This document shows, piece after piece, positions 25,812 through 38,900 of a stretch of 64,000 bases of DNA. Made by a program: the position numbers and the translations under genes. How positions within the stretch are numbered: position 1 is the first letter of the stretch; each line of letters starts with the position of its first letter. The stretch is from assembly GCA_024233865.1 (NCBI GenBank), contig JACKPA010000001.1:1-64000 (forward strand), given 5' to 3'. The notes beneath the pieces were generated by a model. That model saw nothing but the letters and a program-made list of their open reading frames with translations. It searched no databases and was not told the origin of the DNA. The DNA is from Leptospiraceae bacterium. GTDB taxonomy: Bacteria; Spirochaetota; Leptospiria; Leptospirales; Leptospiraceae.

Positions 25812-27581
25812 ATGAAACCTTTGTATTCCACAAAAGAATTTATAGAACGCTTACAACAAAATTCCGAATTACTCATCATCGATCAAGAAATCGACCCTTA
25901 TTTAGAACTGGCAGAATTACAACGTCAAGTTGTTGCCAGAAAAGGACCGGCTCTACTTTTTACAAATGTTAAAAAGACCAAATTTCCCGTAGCGACAAAC
26001 CTCTACGGATCAGAAAAAAGGCTTGAACTTGCTTTTGGGATTCGCCCCAAAGAATTGATCAGGAATCTTGTTCATCTTTCAGAGACTTTAGTTCCACCTA
26101 GTCTTGGTAAATTGTGGGGAGCTCGTAGCATTGCCTATCAACTTCTAAAAGTTGGTTTGAAAGTATGCAAAAAACCGGCTGTTTTGCAAAATTCTATTAA
26201 CCCGGTTGACTTAGAGCAATTGCCAGCGATAGTGTCTTGGTCTTTGGATGGTGGAGCGTTTATTACGTTACCGCTTGTTTATACGGAAAATCCTTTGAAC
26301 AACAAAGGTAACTTGGGAATGTATAGGATTCAGTTGTTTGATAAATCTACAACCGGAATGCACATACAAATCCATAGAGGAGCTGGCTTTCATTATGCAG
26401 AAGCAGAAAAGCAACACATCAGTCTGAATGCTCATATCTACGTAGGAGGACCGCCAGCAATGACTCTTGCTGCCATAGCTCCCCTGCCGGAAGAGATAAG
26501 CGAATTATTACTTGCGGCACTGCTATTAGGTGAAAGGTTAAAAACAACAAGGAACAAACAAGTGTCTCCTCTGCCTATTGTTTCCGATTCCGACTTTGTG
26601 TTAATTGGTGAAATCCCTCCAAAAGAAAGAAGACCGGAAGGACCTTTCGGAGACCACTACGGATACTATTCGCTTCAGCACGAGTATCCCGTTTTTAGAG
26701 TAAAATCCGTTTATCATCGAAAAGGTGCAATCTGGCCTGCTACCGTTGTAGGTAAACCTCCTCAAGAAGATCACTATATTGCAGAGTATTTGCAAGAACT
26801 TCTTTCACCTCTGTTTCCCATTGTGATGCCTGGGGTTGTGTCCGTTTGGGCTTATGAAGAGTCAGGAGTTCATTCGCTTGCTGCCTGTGTTGTAAAAGAA
26901 AGATACTACAAAGAGGCTTTTCGAGCAGCTCTACGAGTGCTGAGCGAAGGGCAATTGTCCCTTTCCAAATGTTTGTTTGTGATAAATGAACCGGTGGAAC
27001 TAAGAGACTTTAAAAAAACCTTTATCACACTTTTGGAGCGTGTGAACACAAAAACCGATATTCATATATTCACCAATATATCCCAAGATACTTTGGATTA
27101 CACAGGACCCGAAGTAAACAAAGGAAGCAAGATGGTTGTTTTGGGAATTGGAGAGAAAAGAAATCACTTGCGTGATGCGTATCAGGGGAGTTTTAAAAAC
27201 AAGGCTTTTATAAATCCAGTTGTCTTTTGTCCCGGAGTCTTGGTTGTGTCTTGCAAATCTCACAGGACAGGAGATGGTTTACCACAGAGCTTATTGGAAG
27301 AAGAAAGTATACAAGACTTCCTTTTTGTATTTATGACGGATAATTCGGCAGAAGCAACAAAAAATGCACACGAGTTTGTGTGGACAATTTTCACTCGTTT
27401 TGAACCGGCTGGAGACGTTTATGCTAAGTATGAAGTTGTGAGAAACCATATTGCCTATTTCAATCCTCTTGTGTTTGATTGCCGTCTGAAACACTGGTAT
27501 CCTTCTGTGCTCGTTCCGGACTTGACGATTCAGAAACAAGTCCAAGAAAAATTTGGAAAATTATTAGATAGACTAAAATAG
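25812..27581 (+). CDS. UbiD-family prenyl-FMN-dependent decarboxylase
   Basis: The product has 589 residues, usual for menaquinone-type UbiD relatives. The family decarboxylates aromatic or alpha,beta-unsaturated acids using prenylated FMN supplied by UbiX. Conserved blocks: GPALLFTNV near the start, MHIQIHRGAGFHY, MTLAAIAPLPEE, ERRPEGPFGDHYGYY (cofactor and metal-binding Glu), and FDCRLKHWYPS at the end. In leptospires, which use menaquinone by the futalosine route, such an enzyme may decarboxylate a naphthoate intermediate, but this window does not show the other pathway genes. It is three bases ahead of the next gene, so translation may be coupled. Confidence 0.85.
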   Translation: MKPLYSTKEFIERLQQNSELLIIDQEIDPYLELAELQRQVVARKGPALLFTNVKKTKFPVATNLYGSEKRLELAFGIRPKELIRNLVHLSETLVPPSLGKLWGARSIAYQLLKVGLKVCKKPAVLQNSINPVDLEQLPAIVSWSLDGGAFITLPLVYTENPLNNKGNLGMYRIQLFDKSTTGMHIQIHRGAGFHYAEAEKQHISLNAHIYVGGPPAMTLAAIAPLPEEISELLLAALLLGERLKTTRNKQVSPLPIVSDSDFVLIGEIPPKERRPEGPFGDHYGYYSLQHEYPVFRVKSVYHRKGAIWPATVVGKPPQEDHYIAEYLQELLSPLFPIVMPGVVSVWAYEESGVHSLAACVVKERYYKEAFRAALRVLSEGQLSLSKCLFVINEPVELRDFKKTFITLLERVNTKTDIHIFTNISQDTLDYTGPEVNKGSKMVVLGIGEKRNHLRDAYQGSFKNKAFINPVVFCPGVLVVSCKSHRTGDGLPQSLLEEESIQDFLFVFMTDNSAEATKNAHEFVWTIFTRFEPAGDVYAKYEVVRNHIAYFNPLVFDCRLKHWYPSVLVPDLTIQKQVQEKFGKLLDRLK

Positions 27582-27584
27582 ATC

Positions 27585-29861
27585 ATGTTATTTCGAAAAA
27601 AAAATTCTAATTTCATATCGTGCCAGTTCAAGGTTGAATCCAGGCTTGTTCATTCCGTTGGGGATGATTTGGTGACAGATGAAACCTCTGCCATTATCGA
27701 GCTTATTAAAAATAGCTATGATGCGGACGCAAATAACGTCACCGTAGCTTTTTCCGTAATGGAAGAACTATCGGAAGTTGCTCTGGAAGAAGAAAGAGAA
27801 GAACGTTTCAAACAAGTCCAAAAACTAAAAATAAGTATTCTGGATGACGGACACGGAATGGATGCGGAAACGTTTGTGGATAAATGGATGGTTGTTTCTA
27901 CTTCTGACAAACCCAAAAGGAGAAATAGCCCGTCTGGAAGAAAGATGCTTGGTAGAAAGGGAATCGGGCGTTTTTTTTCTGCCATTTTGGGAGAACAGAT
28001 GCTGCTCGAAACGGTAGACGAAGTCGGAATAAAAACCATTGCTTCCATAGATTGGGAAATGTTCAAAAAAGAAAGGCTTTTGGAAAACGTAGTTTTGAAG
28101 GTTGCCACTCTAAAAACAAATGAAATGCCTCATACCAAAATTGAGATTGTGACAGATAGCATCAAGCTAATGGAATGGGATCACAGAAAACTGGACAACT
28201 TGATATACGAGCTACAAAAGTTCTTGAATCCATTGGAAACAGGAAAAGAAATATTCAACCTCTACTTAAATTTAGAAGATTTTCACGTAAAGTACCCCGT
28301 CAATAGAATCAAAATTGAACCTCTGGAAATAGTAGACATTTTTGACTATCGAATTCATGGGAGCGTATCAGATAGAGGAAAAGCTAATTTTCATATTGAA
28401 ACGTTCTCGCCCTTAGTGACGGACTCAGAGGCTTTTGAAGCTGATGTTACACTAGATAAGGGTAACCGCTATTGCGGAACCATACACTTTGATTTGAGAG
28501 TAGTGAATAAAAACAGAAATATTTGGAAAAAACTTCCGGAAAGCCTTCGAACCCACCCTATTTCCAATAAATATATAGAGAAGGATAGGATTGAAAATTT
28601 GGTAAACTATTCCAATAGCGTTCTCCTTTATAGAGGTGGATTTCGTATAAAGCCTTACGGAGATATGGGAAATGGTTGGTTGAAATTAAACAAGTTGAAA
28701 GAAGAATACGAAGATTTTTGCATATATCCGGAAGAATTGTTTGGGTTTATAACCATTGCCCCAGAGGAGTTTTCTCATTTGATCGAAAAAACTTCTCGAA
28801 ACGGATTGAAAGAAAACAAGCACTACCGAGGTTTTCTGGATACCATTGGAAAACTCTTGGTGATACTCAATCACAAAATTCTAAACGCAAACCAACAAGA
28901 ATCGGAAGTTGAGAAATTAGAGTCAATTCCGGATACGAGAATTACGGAATTGCAAGAAGAAAACATTGATCTAAAAAATGTAGAAAAAACTTCAACCGTT
29001 ACACTCATAGACAAACAAGATACGGAGCAATTGGGAGACTTTACACAAAAGATCGCTTCCTCCGAGAGGCTAAAACGAGAACACATCAAAAAAGAAATTG
29101 TAAATTCAAAACAAATAGAAGAATACAAAGAAACCTTAGATAGCTTGATCTTTTATTATGGTGAGGTAGCAACGGGCAATATTACAAAAACCGTAATCAA
29201 TGAAATCCGAAATCCTCTCAAAGTAATGAATGATAGTGCTTCTTATCTAAGCCACTACACCAATCGAATTTCAGAGAAATTTGATGCAAATACGCTCAAT
29301 AAAATCTTAGAATTGTCAGAGACGTTCCAGAAACAATCCAGATACGTTATGGAATTGATCACAAAGTTAGAAACGCTAAATTACAAAAAAAAGTTCAAAC
29401 CTAAAATTCTCACGTTCAAAGATATACTGGAAAATGTACATTTTATATTTAAAGGCGAACTGGAACGAAATGGAATTGATTTTGTAGTTGATTGCACAAG
29501 CGAACATAAGGTCAGAGCTGTCGAAGGAGATATAATGGTTATTATATCTAACTTTATACAAGGTAGCATCAACTCTCTGGTTCAGCTAAAAGATAGCTTG
29601 AAATATATCAAAATTATTGCCGTCGAAAAAGATGATAAGCTGTTTATAGATTTTATTGATAACAGCTTGGAAATATACCCCCGGTTTATTTTAAATCCGG
29701 AAGGTGATATCGCAAAGTCTGACTTCAGCAGCGTTCGAGATAGCGTAGGTTTGGGTTTGTACATGACACAACTCGCTCTTTATCGAAACGAAGCCAGTAT
29801 TGAAAAAATTGGAACAGTCTCTGGAAATCACTTTAGGTGTAAATTCCCAAAGGTGAAATGA
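27585..29861 (+). CDS. Protein with two GHKL ATPase domains (degenerate sensor kinase-like)
   Basis: The product has 758 residues. The first GHKL domain, of the HSP90/MutL/MORC style, has AIIELIKNSYDADA (metal-binding Asn43), ILDDGHGMD (residues 86-93) and GRKGIGRF (123-130). A variable middle and a coiled coil (about 450-520) follow. The last 230 residues look like a histidine-kinase dimerisation plus ATPase pair: NEIRNPLKVM carries Asn539 where a phospho-accepting His is normal, and the final DSVGLGLYMTQLAL is the G2 box. It therefore probably cannot autophosphorylate as usual. It follows ubiD by three bases. Role unknown; proteins of this build are sometimes found in conflict systems. Confidence 0.7.
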   Translation: MLFRKKNSNFISCQFKVESRLVHSVGDDLVTDETSAIIELIKNSYDADANNVTVAFSVMEELSEVALEEEREERFKQVQKLKISILDDGHGMDAETFVDKWMVVSTSDKPKRRNSPSGRKMLGRKGIGRFFSAILGEQMLLETVDEVGIKTIASIDWEMFKKERLLENVVLKVATLKTNEMPHTKIEIVTDSIKLMEWDHRKLDNLIYELQKFLNPLETGKEIFNLYLNLEDFHVKYPVNRIKIEPLEIVDIFDYRIHGSVSDRGKANFHIETFSPLVTDSEAFEADVTLDKGNRYCGTIHFDLRVVNKNRNIWKKLPESLRTHPISNKYIEKDRIENLVNYSNSVLLYRGGFRIKPYGDMGNGWLKLNKLKEEYEDFCIYPEELFGFITIAPEEFSHLIEKTSRNGLKENKHYRGFLDTIGKLLVILNHKILNANQQESEVEKLESIPDTRITELQEENIDLKNVEKTSTVTLIDKQDTEQLGDFTQKIASSERLKREHIKKEIVNSKQIEEYKETLDSLIFYYGEVATGNITKTVINEIRNPLKVMNDSASYLSHYTNRISEKFDANTLNKILELSETFQKQSRYVMELITKLETLNYKKKFKPKILTFKDILENVHFIFKGELERNGIDFVVDCTSEHKVRAVEGDIMVIISNFIQGSINSLVQLKDSLKYIKIIAVEKDDKLFIDFIDNSLEIYPRFILNPEGDIAKSDFSSVRDSVGLGLYMTQLALYRNEASIEKIGTVSGNHFRCKFPKVK

Positions 29862-29896
29862 GTTTAGCATAAGGAATAATGTTATAAAAATAAGAA

Positions 29897-29958
29897 GGGT
29901 GAACACAGAGTTTCACCCCTACGCCCAAAAATCACAGGCTTTATAGGGGCAAATCCCC
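29897..29958. terminator. Palindromic units between convergent genes, possible two-way terminator
   Basis: GGGTGAA (29897-29903) pairs with TTCACCC (29912-29918), then AGGGGC-AAAT-CCCC forms a second short hairpin (about 29945-29958). They sit between the end of the GHKL gene and the end of the giant lipoprotein gene, which converge. The stems could stop transcription from both sides, but T tracts are not obvious. They resemble the other dispersed palindromic units in this window. Confidence 0.4.
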
Positions 29959-29966
29959 ATATCACT

Positions 29967-32900
29967 TTATTGCTCCACACAGTAAAGATTACTTGTAGAG
30001 CCGTCAGAGCAGTTGGAAGCTCCATCTGTTATACCACCTGCTCCCCAAATTCCATTGTTTCCTGGTGAATTATCAGTCCATCCAAGGCAAGTATTGGTAT
30101 CCGTAGTCCACGTAAGTGTCAAACCCGTCCATGCTTTTCCACTAAAACTAATTCCATTAACCAAAACTCCAAAAGGATAAATTCCACTCCAATTTGTTGT
30201 CATAATTTCCGTTGTTCCGTCTGCTCTCAAGTAAGTAGTATTTGGAGTGAGTATCCAGTCAACGTTTTCTTTTAAACCTAAAGTTGAACAATCTCCAGAG
30301 TTACAAGCAACTCGATTTGTTCCATCTACCAGCATTGCTTTATAGGTAGAAACTCCTACCGGTTTGTTTATGTCTGAAGAACAAATTGTATCAGCTCCCA
30401 GTATTCCACCCATATCACCGTCATAGCTTGCAGAAGTTAGATATATTTTTTTGTTTGCTTGTAGAACCAAAGAACGAATTTGATTTAATGGTAAGGCTCG
30501 ATTGTAAACTCTCACATCATCAATATTTCCATCAAAATAGTTTGATGAACCGGTAGATCCTATTGTTAAAGAACTTCCAGAAAGAGTTGTAGATAAACTA
30601 AAAGCCCCAGAATTAACTTCCGTTCCGTCCAAATACAATCGAACATCTGTAGAGTCATAGGTAGCACATACATGACTCCATTTTCCAACTGATAGTTTAG
30701 TTGTATAGTCAAGGTTTGTACCCGTTCCACCTGTAAATCTTAGTTTATAAACAGTTCCCGCGTCTCTAAAAACCGCAAGCCCAAAGCCTTGTCCTCCTGC
30801 AACCGAACCATAATTCGCAATTGTATGGGTTTTACCGTCACTGCTTGGCAAAGAAGAAGGTTTAACCCAAGCACAGAGTGTTCTTGGATTTGCTTCTCCC
30901 GGCAATACATCATCTACAGCACTGATTTTTTGAGAAGAAGATCGAACAAATTTATGGCTACCATTTAGACCAAACCTGTCCGATGTATTAACTGCTCCAG
31001 TGACTGTTCCATCATTTCCCCATCCACTCATATCTTTTGAATCGATCAAATCATACCAAGCAACAAGTCCAACCGTCAATTGAGAACCAATAAGGCGAAT
31101 TTGTTCTCCAGATAAAGCAGTGTTATAAACCCTTATATCGTCTATGCTGCCTGCAAAATATTCTACCGCAGTAGTAGAACTACCTATTTTAAACCCGCTT
31201 AGACCTATGGCAGCCAACATAGAAGAAGGTGTCCTTGGTTTCTTGGATGCTGGTTTTCCAATATTTAAGCCATTTGCTCTGGCTAAAATCGTATCCAAGT
31301 TTACAATCGAGGTAAAACCAATCTGACTTCCGTTTATATAAATTCTGGAATTGACCCCATCGTAGTTAGAACATACGTGAGACCAAGTATGAATTGGAAG
31401 TGTATGACTAACTCCATAAGTTGTGCCATTAGTTGCCAAAATAACTTCTTGAATTCCGACATTGTTTCGCAAACCTAACTGAATATTGTTGCTTGTAGTA
31501 TCTTGACCATAGCCCATAAAGTATTCCGTATCGCCCATTGCAGGTAGTTTATCCGGTTTTATCCATGCACACAAAGTCCTCGGATTATTTCCTATCGGAT
31601 AACCCGCATCAGAAGCTGTGATATAATCGCCACTTCCGTTGAGTTGGTAGGCAGCATTCGGTGTTCCCTTACTATCTGCTATTAAAGTCGGTGAACCGTT
31701 CAAATTACCATTGTTAGCCGTAGGACCGCTATCATTTGCATTGGAAGAATCAAACGTATAATGAGCAACCAAACCCAAAGCTCCCGTATTAGTAGGATTC
31801 GCAGCATCTTGAGCGAATTGGTTTACCTCAGAATAATTGAGAACCCGATTGTAAATTCTTACATCTGTAATTCTTCCATCAAAACTACCTCCAATCTTTA
31901 GGTCAGACAAGGTTGTTGCAAAAGATAGGTTTTTGGAACCCAAAAGGTTTCCGTTTACAAATAAGTTTGCAACGCTTCCATTATACGTTCCACATATATG
32001 GTACCATTCATCTGTTATCAACTCAAAAGGAACTTCCAAAGAATTGCCATTGTCCTTAAATACTACGTATTGAGTCCCTCCGCCTTGTTTCAACTCTATT
32101 CCGGTTTCAACCCCATAGCGAACAACTTGAGACTCAGCAGTTGGCAAGGTCTTAGGATTTACCCACGCACATATACTTCGTGGACTTGCACCCGTTGGCA
32201 AACCTGCATCCGAGCCGGATACGTCCGCTATTCCATTAAAGCTGTAAGAACCATATACTTCTCCATGTCTCCCTACGGCTAATCCTGCTCCGTTTACGAT
32301 TCCATCATGAACGGATGTGTTTTCACTATTGTAGTCGTAAGCAACTGAGTTTGTTTGATTCAAAGCCAAGTAGGCAACTAATCCCTCATCCGTAATCATT
32401 CGGATTCTATGATTGGAAGAATCTGCCAAATAGATATTTCTACCATCTGTTGAAATTCCACCGGGATTGTTCAACCTAGCCACAACGCCTTTGCCATCAT
32501 TACATTCCGTACCACAACCGGATTGTTCACCACCACCAGCAATTGTTATAACCCTTCCCGTAGTCAGTTTTACCCTCCTGATTAAATTTCTTGCACTGTC
32601 ACTCACAAAAAGGTTATAGCCATCGGAAGTTAGATAAGTCGGTTGATTAAACCTTGCGTCCGTTCCTAACCCGTCTCGATCACCAGATATTTGTGCAATA
32701 TTTCCGGCTATCGTTGTTACATCACCGGTTGCAACATCAACCTTTTTGATGTTATTTCCATTTGTATTGGCTACATACAGAGTTGTACCAACCAATACAA
32801 CATCATTCGGTTTGTTAAAAATAGCACTTGTACCGTCTCCTGCCAGCGTAGTTACCTCACCCGTTGACAGTCGTATTTTGCGAATTCGGTTATTTCCTTT

Positions 32901-35900
32901 GTCTGCCACGTACAAACTATCATTGTTCACATCTATGGTTAAACCAGCCGGACTATTGAATTGAGCTGCAACATTCAATCCATCTGCAAAACCGGATGAC
33001 CCACTACCAGCTAGTGTTGTCACTTCACCCGTAGTAATTTGTATCCTTCGGATAGTATGACCATCTGCTTCGGAGATATAGATATTGGTTCCGTCCGTAG
33101 CAATTCCAGCAGGATTGTTGAAAGACGCACTTGTTCCAATTCCATTAACTGTAGTTGCCACTCCGCTTCCGGCGATTGTAGAAACAGTATAAGGTGAAGC
33201 CAGACTTACTTTTCTGATTTTGTTACTTCCGCTATCTGCTATATAGAGATTTGTTCCGTCAGTTGTAACTCCTGAAGGAGTAGAAAATTGAGCCGAAACT
33301 CCATTTCCATCTGTAGAACCGGAAGTTCCTCCACCAGCCATGATCGCCACATCTCCTTGGTAGAGTGGGATATTCAAAGGAGCAGAAGGAATCTTTTGAA
33401 CACGCCCACCTACCGAATACCCATCAACACAATTCACTTTCATTCCCGTTACATCCGCACTTTGAATTTCACCGGAAGGCAAAGAATTTTCAACGGCACA
33501 AACTTGTCCGTCCGGTTGCGAAGCAACATATACTCCATAAGTAGAACCACTATCAAGAGGTGAGAACGTATATTCCGTATCACCAGCTCCCAGTGTAGTA
33601 GAATTTGTTCCATCAGATAGTGTTAAGTTTCCATTTAGTCCAGTCACTCCTCCAGGTCCACTGCTTACGGCATACTGTTCGGGAACACAGCTAATACTTA
33701 CCGTTGTTATGTTGGCAGTTGAAATCGTTCCTGTTCCATTTGTTACGGTACAAGTTTGCCATGGATTTTGAGGGTTAGAAACAACCGTAACATTATATAA
33801 AGTTCCTGCTGGAAAAGCTGTAGGGAAAGTGAACGAACCATCGGAAGTAATGGTTAGAGTATCACCACTATTGTTTTGTATCACAAAAGTTCCATCACCA
33901 AAAGGCGTTGTTAATCCGCTTACACTACCGCCAATTGTGTACTGTGTAGATGACATGGCAAAGAACGAGGGAGCAAAAGGAATCATTGCAGAAAAAGGTA
34001 ATGGAGCCGGGTCATCCACACAAATAATGCTTATACCTGTAACGTTTACTCCCGCCAAAGTACCTGCACCATGGCTATCATCTCCGCCACCAACTATGCA
34101 ACTCTGAGCAGGAGCCGAAGGGAGGGTTGTAACAGCAACCGCATAAACAGAACCACTATCTCTTGTCGGAAAGCTAAAAGTATTGGTTCCTATAGCAAGA
34201 GGTCCTAAAGAGTTTGTTCCGTCGCTGATTATCATACCTGAAGCAGCAGTGTACCCTGAAATGGTTCCGCTAACAACGTATTGATTGGTTGTACAATTGA
34301 TGTCCACATTGTTTATGTTTGCCGTTGTTACGGTTCCGGATGCATTTGTTACACTACAAGTCTGCCAAATATTGTTAGGTGCTCCATAAGGCTGAGTTGT
34401 AACAACCACCGTATAGGCGGTTCCACTTGCTACTGCCGGAAAGCTATAAGATCCATTCGCACTGATTGGACCTATGGTATTGGTTCCATTCGTTAGCATC
34501 ATGTTTGAGCCTGCCAATCCCGCTACAGTTCCACCTATGGTATATGTATTAGTTGTACAGCTTACCGCTACGCTTGTAACATTGGCATTGGCTATTGTCC
34601 CGGCTGCATTTGTTACGATACACGTTTGACTTGGAGAAGTTGGTTGACCGGTGACAGTCACATTATAACCACTACCGCTATTTTGAGCCGGAAAGGTAAA
34701 ACTCGTTGCCCCGCTTGCTACTGTAATAGTATTTGTTCCGTCGTTCAATTGCAAATTGGAACCACTGTATCCGGTTAGTCCGCCTGCTGCACTTCCTACC
34801 GTATAGGTGTTTGTAGTACAAGTAACAATTACGTTATTTATATTGGCGTTAGAAATCGTTCCATTCGGATTGGTCAGAGCACAAGTTTGCCATACATTCG
34901 ATGGTGCTCCGTTTGGTTGACTTGTTACCGTTACTGTATAAGCACTTCCGCTATTACGAGATGGGAAAGTAAAAGCCGCTGCCCCAGACATAAGCGGACC
35001 TATACTGTTTGTTCCATCGGATAGATATAGATTATCACCTGCCAAACCAATGATAGTTCCCCCGACAGTATAGGTATTGGTTGTACAGCTTATGCTCACA
35101 TTTGTCACATTCGCATTAGTAATTGTTCCGGCACCACTTCCGTTTCCTCCACCTGACACACTACAAGTCTGCCATACATTTGCCGGTGCTCCATTTGGCT
35201 GAGCCGTCACCACTACTCCATACGCACTTCCGCTATTTATCACTGGAAAAGCAAAAGTTGTATCTCCAGGGTTAAACGGACCAATTGCATTTGTTCCATC
35301 TGTTAACATCATATTGGAACCCGTCAGACCGGTAATCGTTCCACTAACTGCGTACTGGTCAGTTGTGCAATTGATACTTACATTAGTCACATTGGTAGAA
35401 GCGATTGTGCCTGCCGGATTGGTAACGCTGCAAGTTTGATTAGGTGAACTTGGTTGGGTAACAATTGCTACAGCATAAGCACTTCCACTGTTACGGGCAG
35501 GAAAGGTAAATTGAGTTGCTCCACTTGCAAGACTTAGGATATTAGTCCCATCAGTTATTTGCAATCCGCTTCCGGCATAACCGGTTAATCCTCCAGCAAC
35601 ACTTCCTACGGTGTATTGATCAACTGTACAATTGATACTCACATTTGTTACATTCGCTGCTGCTATCGTTCCCGCTCCGTTTGTCACGCTACAAGTTTGA
35701 CTTGGGGTTGTTGGCTGCGTTGTCACCGTTACCGTATAGGCTGTCCCACTTGCTAAAACAGGAAAGCTGAAACTCGTTGTTCCAGAAGTTATGTTTTGAC
35801 TGTTTGTCCCATCTGAAATTGTAAGATCAGTTCCACTGCTAAAACCCGTTATCGTTCCGCTCACCAAGTATGTATTCGTAACACAATTCACATTCACCGT

Positions 35901-38900
35901 TACATTTGCTCCGGCGATTGTTCCGGTTCCGCTTACTACGCTACAAGTTTGATAGGGAGTTGTTGGTTGTGTTAAGACAGTCACATCATAAGCACTTCCG
36001 CTTGCTAAAGAAGTCGCAAAGGCAGATGTTCCGTTTGCGGAGAAGCTTAAGTTATCTCCGCCATTGTTTTGTAAAACCAAGGCTGTTGTTCCTGCATATC
36101 CGCTTACGTTCGCTGAAACCGTGTGTGTATCTGTCGTACAACTAATACTCACGTTTGTTATGTTTGCGGTTGTGATCGTTCCAGCTCCGTTTGTCACGCT
36201 ACACGTTTGACTTGGACTTGTTGGTTGATTTGTCACCGTTACGGTATACGCACTTCCACTCGCCCTTGCTGGAAATGTAAAGCTAGTCGCTCCGCTCGCC
36301 AAAGTTACAGTATTCGTCCCATCCGAAATTTGTAAATTAGACCCCGTATATCCCGTTAACCCTCCAGCAGCACTTCCTACCGTATACGTGTCCGTCGTAC
36401 AGTTTACCAACACATTCATTACATTACTTCCGGCTATCGTCCCTATTGCATTGCTTACAGTACAAGTTTGACTTGGGTTTGTAGGTTGAGTTAAGACAGA
36501 CACATTGTATGCGGTCCCACTGATTTGAGCCGGGAAAACGTAAGAAGTACTTCCACCTGCCACCGTTATTGTATTCGTACCATCATTTAGTTGTAGGTTT
36601 GTCCCTGTGTATCCCGTTACTCCTCCCGCTCCACTTCCTATCGTATACGTATTTGTCGTGCAACTTATGTCAACATTGGTTACATTCGCCGCAGCCACTG
36701 TTCCGCTTGCATTGGACACAGTGCATGTCTGCCAAAGGTTGTTCGGAGATCCATAAGGCTGTGTCGTAACTACTACCGTATAAGCTGTTCCACTTGCTAC
36801 CGCTGGAAAACTATACGCTCCGTTTGCAGTTATCGGTCCTATTGTGTTCGTTCCGTTCGTCAACATCATGTTCGAACCTGCTAAACCCGTTATATTTCCA
36901 CCAATCGTGTAAGTAGGTGTAACACAATTTACGGTTACACTCGTCACGTTCGAGTTAGTAATCGTTCCCGTTCCATTCGTTACACTACACGTTTGAATCG
37001 GTGTTGTAGGTTGCGTTACTACCGCTACCGTATAATTGCTTCCACTATTTCGGGCAGGAAAGGTGAAACTTGTCGATCCGCTTGCCAATGCTATCGTATT
37101 TGCTCCATCTGTCAATTGGAGTCCCGTCCCCGTATATCCCGTGAGTCCTCCGGCACTACTTCCTACAGTATATGTATCCGTCGTACAATTAATGTTTGCA
37201 TTGGTAACATTCGCTCCAGCTATCGTTCCGTTAGGATTGGAAACTGTACAAGTCTGCCATACATTCGATGGAGCTCCATTTGGTTGAGTCGTTACACTCA
37301 CACTGTAAGCTGTTCCGCTATTCAAAGCAGGAAATGTATAGCTCAGTGTCCCTGACATCAGTGGTCCTACAGTATTCGTTCCATCTATCAAATACAGATT
37401 ATCTCCACTTAAACCAGTTATCGTTCCGCCAACTGTATACGTTGCCGTTACGCAGCTAATCGCTACATTTGTCACGTTTGCATTGGTTAGGGTACCACTG
37501 GCATTAGATACCGTACACGTCTGTGTCGGTGTAGTAGGTTGAGTCGTTACCGCTACCGTATAGGCAGTTCCACTATTCAACGCAGGAAAGCTAAAACTTG
37601 AGGTTCCCGCAGCTATGTTCTGGCTATTCGTTCCATCCGTTATCGTCATATTCGTTCCGCTACTAAAACCAGCTATTGCTCCACTAATCGTATAGGTATT
37701 TGTAGTACAATTTACTGTTATTGTCACGTTACTTCCAGCCATGGTTCCGCTTCCGCTTACAACACTACACGTCTGAGTCGGTAAGGTTGGCTGTGTCAAC
37801 ACTGTTACTGAGTAGAGATTTCCACTAGTAATGGCAGTGGCAAATGTTGACGTTCCGTTACCTATGATATTAAGGTTATCCCCACCATTATTTTGCAATA
37901 CCAAAGCAGTCGTTCCTGCATATCCGCTTACATTAGCAGAAACTGTGTATGCAGGTGTTACACAATTGATGCTCACATTCGTAATATTCGCTGCTGCTAT
38001 CGTTCCACTTCCATTTGTCACTGTACAAGTTTGACTTGGTCCGGTTGGCTGGTTGGCTACTGTTATCGTATATGCACTTCCGCTTGCCCTTGCCGGAAAT
38101 GTAAAACTTGTTGATCCGGAAACCAAGGTCAGAGTATTCGTTCCATCTGTTATCTGTAAATTAGACCCTGTATATCCAGTCAAGCCACCCGCTGCACTTC
38201 CTACCGTATACGTGTCCGTCGTACAACTCACTGTAGCATTTGTCACGTTGCTTCCGGCTAGCGTCCCCGTTGCATTACTCACTGCACAAGTTTGGCTTGG
38301 ATTCGTAGGTTGAGTTAAAACAGAAACAGTATAACCACTTCCACTATTTCTCGCGGGAAATACGTAAGAAGTACTTCCACCGGCTACCGTTATCGTGTTT
38401 GTTCCGTCCGTCAATTGCAAGTTCGAACCTGTATAACCCGTTATCCCTCCAGCTCCGCTTCCTACTGTGTATTGGTTCGTTGTACAATTTATATCCGTAT
38501 TTGTTATATTCGCTCCTACTACTGTTCCACTTGCATTACTTACTGTACACGTCTGCCAAATCCCAGCAGGCGCTCCATAAGGCTGGGTTGTCACCACTAC
38601 AGTATATGCAGTTCCAGAAGCTACACCTGGGAAACTATACGCTCCGTTTGCCGTTATCGGTCCTATCGTGTTCGTTCCATTCGTTAGCATCATGTTTGAA
38701 CCGGATAGTCCCGCTACTGTACCGCCTATGGTGTATGTATTTGTCGTACAACTTAAGGTTATACTCGTCACATTACTGCCAGCTATCGTGCCTCCACCAA
38801 GTGTATTGTCTCCACCGGCTACCACACACGTCTGAGCAGGAGCAGTCGGTTGTGTGGTAACTGCTACAGTGTACCCACTTCCACTATTCCTTGCTGGAAA

